Source: Geotalea sp. SG265 (GTDB taxonomy: Bacteria; Desulfobacterota; Desulfuromonadia; Geobacterales; Geobacteraceae). Taken from it: a stretch of DNA of 64,000 nucleotides. Below the pieces are notes generated by a model, which was not told the DNA's origin, ran no database searches, and saw nothing but the letters and a program-made list of their open reading frames with translations. Both the position numbers and the translations under genes were made by a program. Positions 59,911-64,000 of this stretch are shown here, one piece after another; the first letter of the stretch is position 1, and each line of letters opens with the position of its first letter. The stretch covers positions 1-64,000 of the forward strand of contig NZ_JAKZFT010000009.1 of NCBI RefSeq assembly GCF_022808985.1, written 5' to 3'.

Positions 59911-61845
59911 TCAAGGTTGCAGGCTTTCCCATTCCGCATAAAGCGCGGCGATACGGGAGGTCAGGGTTTCGTGCTCTTGCCCCATCCGGCGCGCCGCTTC
60001 GTGATCGGAGAACGATCCGGGATCGGCCATCCGCTCTTCCAGACCGGCAAGGGCCCTCTCCGCCGTTTCAATTTCAGACTCCAGCTCGGCCAGTCGTTTC
60101 TTCCGCCCCTTTTCCTCCCGCTGTCGCTGCTTTTCCTCCTCCCGCTGGCGCTGCCGCTCTTCCTTGGTCAGAGTTTCCGCGGGCTGCGATGCTGCTGCGG
60201 CATGGGGGCCGGATGGGTAGGCGGGCGCAGTACCTGTGGACTCCTGTTCCCCCTTCTTGGCTAGGTAATATTCATAATCACCCATGTAACTGGTGATCTT
60301 TCCGTCCCCCACCTCCACAACCCTTGTGGCCAGGCCATCAATGAAGTGGCGGTCGTGGGAGACGAAGACCACCGTGCCGGAAAAGGCTGCCAGTGCTCCC
60401 AACAGCACTTCCTTGCTGAACAGGTCCAGGTGGTTGGTCGGTTCGTCCATGAGGAGCAGGTTGGAGGGGCGCAGGAGCATCTTGGCCAGGGCCAGGCGGT
60501 TTCGCTCCCCGCCGGAGAGCACCGAGACCTTTTTATGGATATCGTCGCCGGAAAAGAGGAAAGCGCCGAGGATGTCCCTGAGCTGCGGCACCATGTCGAA
60601 GGGGGCATCGGCAAGGATTTCCTCGTAGACGCTCTGCTCGCCGTTCAGTTCCTGGGCCTGGTCCTGGGCGAAATAATCGCGGACCACGTTGTGACCCAGG
60701 GTCATGGCTCCCCCCTGAATGTCGCCGCCAGCGAGTACTTTCATCAGGGTCGATTTGCCGGCGCCGTTGTGTCCCACCAGGGCCACCCGTTCCTCCTTCT
60801 CCACGACGAGGTCGATGTTGTCCAGGACGACATTGCTGCCGTAGGCCTTGCGCACCCCCTTCAGCTCCACCACCATCCGGCCGCTCTTTGGGGGCTCGGG
60901 AAACCTGAAGCGAATCTTTTTCCGCTCCGGCGGCAGGACGATCCGCTCGATCTTCTCCAACTGCTTGATGCGGGACTGGACCAGGGCCGCCTTATCTGCC
61001 TTGTAGCGGAAGCGGGAGATGAAATCCTCAATCTTCTGCACCTCTTCGTCCTGGCGGCGCTTGGCTTCCCTGAGGGCCGAGACCCGCTCTTCCCGCAGCA
61101 CCAAGTAGCGGCTGTAATTGCAGTGGTAGTCGGTGAGGGTGTGGTTCCAGACTTCGGTGATGCGGGAGCAGACCTGGTCCAGGAAGAAACGGTCGTGGGA
61201 GACGAGGATGACCGAGTATGGGTAGGCCTGGAGGTAGCCCTCCAGCCAGTTGCGCGCCTCGATGTCCAGGTGGTTGGTGGGCTCGTCCAGGAGGAGCACG
61301 TTGGGTTTCTGCAGAAGGAGCTTGGCCAGAGCGATGCGCATCTGCCAGCCACCGGAGAACTCTCCGCACTCTTTTTCCCAGTCGTCGGCAAGAAAGCCGA
61401 GGCCGGAAAGGACGGTGCCAACCTCAGCTTCCATGGCGTAGCCACCCTTGAGGCGGAATTCTTCCTGAAGATGGCCGAACCTGTCCAGAAGGCCCTCGTG
61501 CCCCGGCCCATCGTGGGGCATTTCGGCCAGCCTGGCCGTGAGTTCAGCCAGTTCCTTTTCGATGGCCTGCAGCTCCGAAAGAGCGGTCATGACTTCGGCA
61601 AAAAGCTTTTTCCCCTTGGTGACGATGCCGTCCTGGGGAAGATAGCCGACGGTGGCACCTTTGGCGAACTGCAGCTCGCCGCCGCTATGTTCCACCTGCC
61701 CGGCGATTATACGCATGAGCGTCGATTTCCCCGCCCCGTTCTCGCCCACCAGGCCGACCCGTTCCCCCTTTTTCAGGTGCCAGTCAATATTCGTGAAAAG
61801 CGGCTTGCCCGCGAAATCTTTGGAAAGTTGTTTCAGGTGCAGCAT
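59911..61845 (-). CDS. ABC-F family ATPase (Uup/YheS-like)
   Basis: This protein of about 644 residues has two ABC domains without membrane segments. Walker A sites are GENGAGKST and GHNGAGKST, signatures [15 protein letters not shown] and [15 protein letters not shown], and Walker B motifs [11 protein letters not shown] and [11 protein letters not shown], where E is kept. An interdomain linker (ABC-tRNA region) and a charged C-terminal coiled coil ([19 protein letters not shown]) are present. ABC-F proteins bind ribosomes and rescue or regulate translation; Uup also acts at branched DNA. The start at 61845 ([11 protein letters not shown]) has AAGGA 6 bases before it. The open frame extends upstream to 61935 but the extension looks non-coding. 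Confidence 0.92.
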   Translation of the reverse strand: MLHLKQLSKDFAGKPLFTNIDWHLKKGERVGLVGENGAGKSTLMRIIAGQVEHSGGELQFAKGATVGYLPQDGIVTKGKKLFAEVMTALSELQAIEKELAELTARLAEMPHDGPGHEGLLDRFGHLQEEFRLKGGYAMEAEVGTVLSGLGFLADDWEKECGEFSGGWQMRIALAKLLLQKPNVLLLDEPTNHLDIEARNWLEGYLQAYPYSVILVSHDRFFLDQVCSRITEVWNHTLTDYHCNYSRYLVLREERVSALREAKRRQDEEVQKIEDFISRFRYKADKAALVQSRIKQLEKIERIVLPPERKKIRFRFPEPPKSGRMVVELKGVRKAYGSNVVLDNIDLVVEKEERVALVGHNGAGKSTLMKVLAGGDIQGGAMTLGHNVVRDYFAQDQAQELNGEQSVYEEILADAPFDMVPQLRDILGAFLFSGDDIHKKVSVLSGGERNRLALAKMLLRPSNLLLMDEPTNHLDLFSKEVLLGALAAFSGTVVFVSHDRHFIDGLATRVVEVGDGKITSYMGDYEYYLAKKGEQESTGTAPAYPSGPHAAAASQPAETLTKEERQRQREEEKQRQREEKGRKKRLAELESEIETAERALAGLEERMADPGSFSDHEAARRMGQEHETLTSRIAALYAEWESLQP

Positions 61846-62241
61846 TGAAAGTCCTTGGATATAGGTATGAACAACGGCGGGTATTGTAGGGGGAGACGAT
61901 GAGGATGTCAATGCACCCCATGGGAAATGGTACAACTCTTCCCATGCCGTCTTTTAACAGCAATCGCCGGCATTAAAGGTGGCAGTAAAAGTGTTGTCGA
62001 TAATTAATGAATAAATATAGGCAACAACGAAGAATAATTAGCACAAGCAATAACAAATGGTTAAGTAGATTTATTTAAGAAATTCTGGTCATCAGGGTTG
62101 CATGGCACCGATGCTGCTAAAATTTCCATTTCGGAGATACCCCATGGAAATTCCTCAATCATGATCTCCCATCTGAATGGCAGCTGTTCAACAAGTCAAA
62201 AACTTTAATGAATTTAGTTCTTCGAAGGAGGACCGGATCTT
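61846..62241. other. Divergent spacer between the ABC-F gene and a secreted protein gene
   Basis: About 396 bases, AT-rich in the middle, without a supported gene. A possible plus-strand promoter is TTGTCG (61994-61999) with TATAGG (62016-62021), 16 bases apart, which would give a leader of about 215 bases before the ATG at 62242. No riboswitch core could be recognised. Confidence 0.4.
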
Positions 62242-64000
62242 ATGGGAAAGGAAACGTTCAGGAGACTCCGTGTCATGGGGGGCCGGAAAAAAACCATGCT
62301 CGTGTTGGCGTTCTTCGCAGGCATGTTCATGTTCACAGGGTTGTTGATGCCGCTTCTAAGCGACTCTGCCTCGAAAATGTACTACTTCACCCTTGACAGC
62401 ACATCCCAGGCTTTAGGCCCCGATGGCTCCACTGATACCCGCTCCTTATTGGGAGGGAAAATCTCAATGACGCCGGGTGCCTATAATTCCGTGCGTTACG
62501 TCAGTGCCGCGACCAATACCAACTGGCAGACCATGATGAATGTTTACGGTCCGGCGTACAGCACATCACAGACCCTTACCTCACCGGCCATCACCATCGG
62601 TACCCGCGATAACCATGGGACCTCCAACCCCATCTACTGGAAAGCCGATGTTTACGATTACGACCCTTCACCGACGGCGGCTCCCGGTAACGGAGTCCTG
62701 CTCTGGTCCACGACGGGAACGGACGAGTCCCACTCCTACACCACCGAGCCCAAAGCCCTCACCTTCGGTTCCCAGGCAGCCAAAAATATCCCTGCCAATC
62801 ATCGTCTCAAGGTGGTCATCTCCTGCCGTATGACCAGCACCAACTCCGATGCCCGCTTCTATTGGGGAAATGACGGCAATTATTCCTTCATGACCGTGTC
62901 GGAGGCGGCCACCGCTGCCAACACGGTAACGGTAACCAACCTGGGGGACTACAACGACGGGGCACTGACTTCCGTTCTCGATGGGGAACAGAACATTGCC
63001 ATGCTTGAATTCGACCTCTATGCCAATGCTGCCGGCAGCTGGCTGGGGGGAAAGCTGGACAAGATCGGCAGCAATCCCAATCTAAACGATGTCACGTATA
63101 GCATCTACAAGGACAGCAACAGCAACGGCCGGTTCGATCCCGGCAGTGACAGCCTGATCGGCGGGCCCTATAATTTCAGCCAGAACACCGGCTCCACCTA
63201 CACGCTCGCTTCTCCCCAGTCGCTCACGGCGGTGCCGCAGCGGTTCTTCATCGCTTATAACATTGTCGCCAATGCCGCTACTGCGACCACCGTCGGCATG
63301 CAGATCACCGACAGCACATATTTTACCGTCAGCAATGGATTGGCAACCAGCAATGTCACCAGGACCCCCTCAAGTCTGCCGATCATCAACGGCAATGGCA
63401 TACCGGTAACAAAGACCTACGCAGCGGATTGGGACTCGGGGACAAGCCTGATCCGGCCGGAACTGGGCGGCCCAACCGTGACCAACTCCGTTTGCGTGTC
63501 GTCTCCCACCAACCCGGCCGAGGCTCCAGGCACGGACCTGGTCGGTCTGCTGAACTTTCCAGCCCACAGTTGCGCCAGTGCCAATGGCAGCATGCATGTT
63601 TCCAGCGAGGCCAACGCCAAGTTCGTTACTCTCTATTTCAACGCCCCTGCAGGGTATTCCACCAACCTTGCCCAGGTGAAGGGCATTTCCTTCAAGCTGA
63701 GCGCCCGCTATTCGGGGACAATTACCCTGTTCTATGTGAAGCCAGACGGCACCCGGGTCAATTCGCCCGTCTCCACCAATTATGCCAGTAACAACAATTC
63801 GACCAACGGCAATATCATCAACGTCTCCCTGGCTGGACAGACCTTTGCCAACGTGCCCGCCGGCTCCCGCATGGGAGTCCAGATCGGGGTGAGTCGTGCC
63901 GGCGCCGGCATCGGCCTTGGTGGGGCGATCGGCGCCCAGCTGGTGCTGGAAGAGACATCTGCTGCTGCCAGTGGCGTTGACGTGGGAGATGGGGCCATTG
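62242..64000 (+). CDS. Large secreted protein, 5' part only
   Basis: The frame is open from the ATG at 62242 (GGAGG 10 bases upstream) to the window end, about 586 codons, and continues beyond. The N-terminus has a basic region (ETFRRLRVMGGRKKT) and a hydrophobic segment (MLVLAFFAGMFMFTGLLMPLL), like an unusually long signal or anchor. The rest is low in cysteine and rich in Thr, Ser, Asn and Gly, with beta-type stretches: SPAITIGTRDNHGTSNPIYW, AMLEFDLYANAAGSWLGGKL, ITLFYVKPDGTRVNSPVSTN. A DSNSNGRFDPGSDSLIGG segment could bind calcium. I recognise no family; a surface or matrix protein is likely. Confidence 0.75.
   Translation, partial: MGKETFRRLRVMGGRKKTMLVLAFFAGMFMFTGLLMPLLSDSASKMYYFTLDSTSQALGPDGSTDTRSLLGGKISMTPGAYNSVRYVSAATNTNWQTMMNVYGPAYSTSQTLTSPAITIGTRDNHGTSNPIYWKADVYDYDPSPTAAPGNGVLLWSTTGTDESHSYTTEPKALTFGSQAAKNIPANHRLKVVISCRMTSTNSDARFYWGNDGNYSFMTVSEAATAANTVTVTNLGDYNDGALTSVLDGEQNIAMLEFDLYANAAGSWLGGKLDKIGSNPNLNDVTYSIYKDSNSNGRFDPGSDSLIGGPYNFSQNTGSTYTLASPQSLTAVPQRFFIAYNIVANAATATTVGMQITDSTYFTVSNGLATSNVTRTPSSLPIINGNGIPVTKTYAADWDSGTSLIRPELGGPTVTNSVCVSSPTNPAEAPGTDLVGLLNFPAHSCASANGSMHVSSEANAKFVTLYFNAPAGYSTNLAQVKGISFKLSARYSGTITLFYVKPDGTRVNSPVSTNYASNNNSTNGNIINVSLAGQTFANVPAGSRMGVQIGVSRAGAGIGLGGAIGAQLVLEETSAAASGVDVGDGAI

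Noticed and set aside
60346-61848. Plus-strand open frame of 500 codons opposite the ABC-F gene
   Set aside because: Antisense shadow of a two-domain ATPase with complete Walker motifs.
61936-62241. Possible cyclic di-GMP or other riboswitch in the long leader of the last gene
   Set aside because: No GEMM core or other recognisable aptamer sequence was found by eye; also looked for upstream of the cytochrome and the lipid operon without success.

Overview
The window looks like chromosome of a Desulfuromonadia (Geobacter/Geotalea-type) bacterium. The evidence is a large c-type cytochrome mixing CXXCH and CXXXXCH haem motifs, a group 3b-like cytosolic [NiFe] hydrogenase, strong GGAGG ribosome binding sites, many GTG/TTG starts, and Gram-negative envelope genes (TolC-like protein, Mla transport, lipid A acyltransferase, PagL-like deacylase). 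The genus is inferred from content, not from a database match.

Layout. 1-162: 5S rRNA and terminator, the tail of an rRNA operon. 309-4228 (minus): hydBGDA hydrogenase operon with a recognisable promoter. 4250-10562: TolC-like protein, a lipoprotein of the royal-jelly/Yellow family, a small unknown gene, a response regulator with DUF4388, J-like and TPR regions, and mltG. 10913-27073 (plus): the centrepiece, an almost gapless 16-kb operon. It holds a polysaccharide deacetylase, a GT2 glycosyltransferase, four radical SAM proteins (one SPASM-type, three with cobalamin-binding-type N-termini), an LpxL-type acyltransferase, one ACP, an acyltransferase, a hotdog thioesterase, a ketoreductase, two ketosynthase-fold proteins (one without both catalytic histidines), a dehydratase, a LolA-like carrier and an MMPL exporter. 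Convergent to it (27098-29124, minus) lie a PagL-like lipid A deacylase and a fifth radical SAM protein.

The cluster resembles aryl polyene and ladderane-type clusters: a type II fatty acid/polyketide line plus an export module to the outer membrane. It lacks any visible aryl ligase or ammonia lyase and adds several radical SAM enzymes. My inference is that a chain is built on the ACP, modified by radical chemistry, transferred by the acyltransferase, possibly glycosylated, and moved out by MMPL and LolA.

29402-39229: a small exported protein of five 11-residue repeats, a giant GH13 protein, an envelope lipoprotein, a beta-barrel protein, a nitroreductase, and a GT4/debranching enzyme pair, suggesting alpha-glucan metabolism. 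39513-49790: a beta-barrel protein, carbonic anhydrase, FxsA, two tandem chemoreceptors (the first behind a sigma-28-like promoter), NudC, DUF4149 and DUF2156 proteins, ACP phosphodiesterase, an RRM protein and two unknowns. 50217-61845 (minus): a 1472-residue protein fusing 19 haem motifs, InlB-type repeats and RCC1 repeats, then mlaD, mlaF, mlaE, lon and an ABC-F ATPase. 62242-64000: the 5' part of a large secreted protein that runs off the window.

A dispersed non-coding repeat of about 170 bp with inverted-repeat ends occurs three times (35002-35174, 39262-39431, 50019-50183). No tRNA, CRISPR array, complete insertion sequence or prophage was seen.
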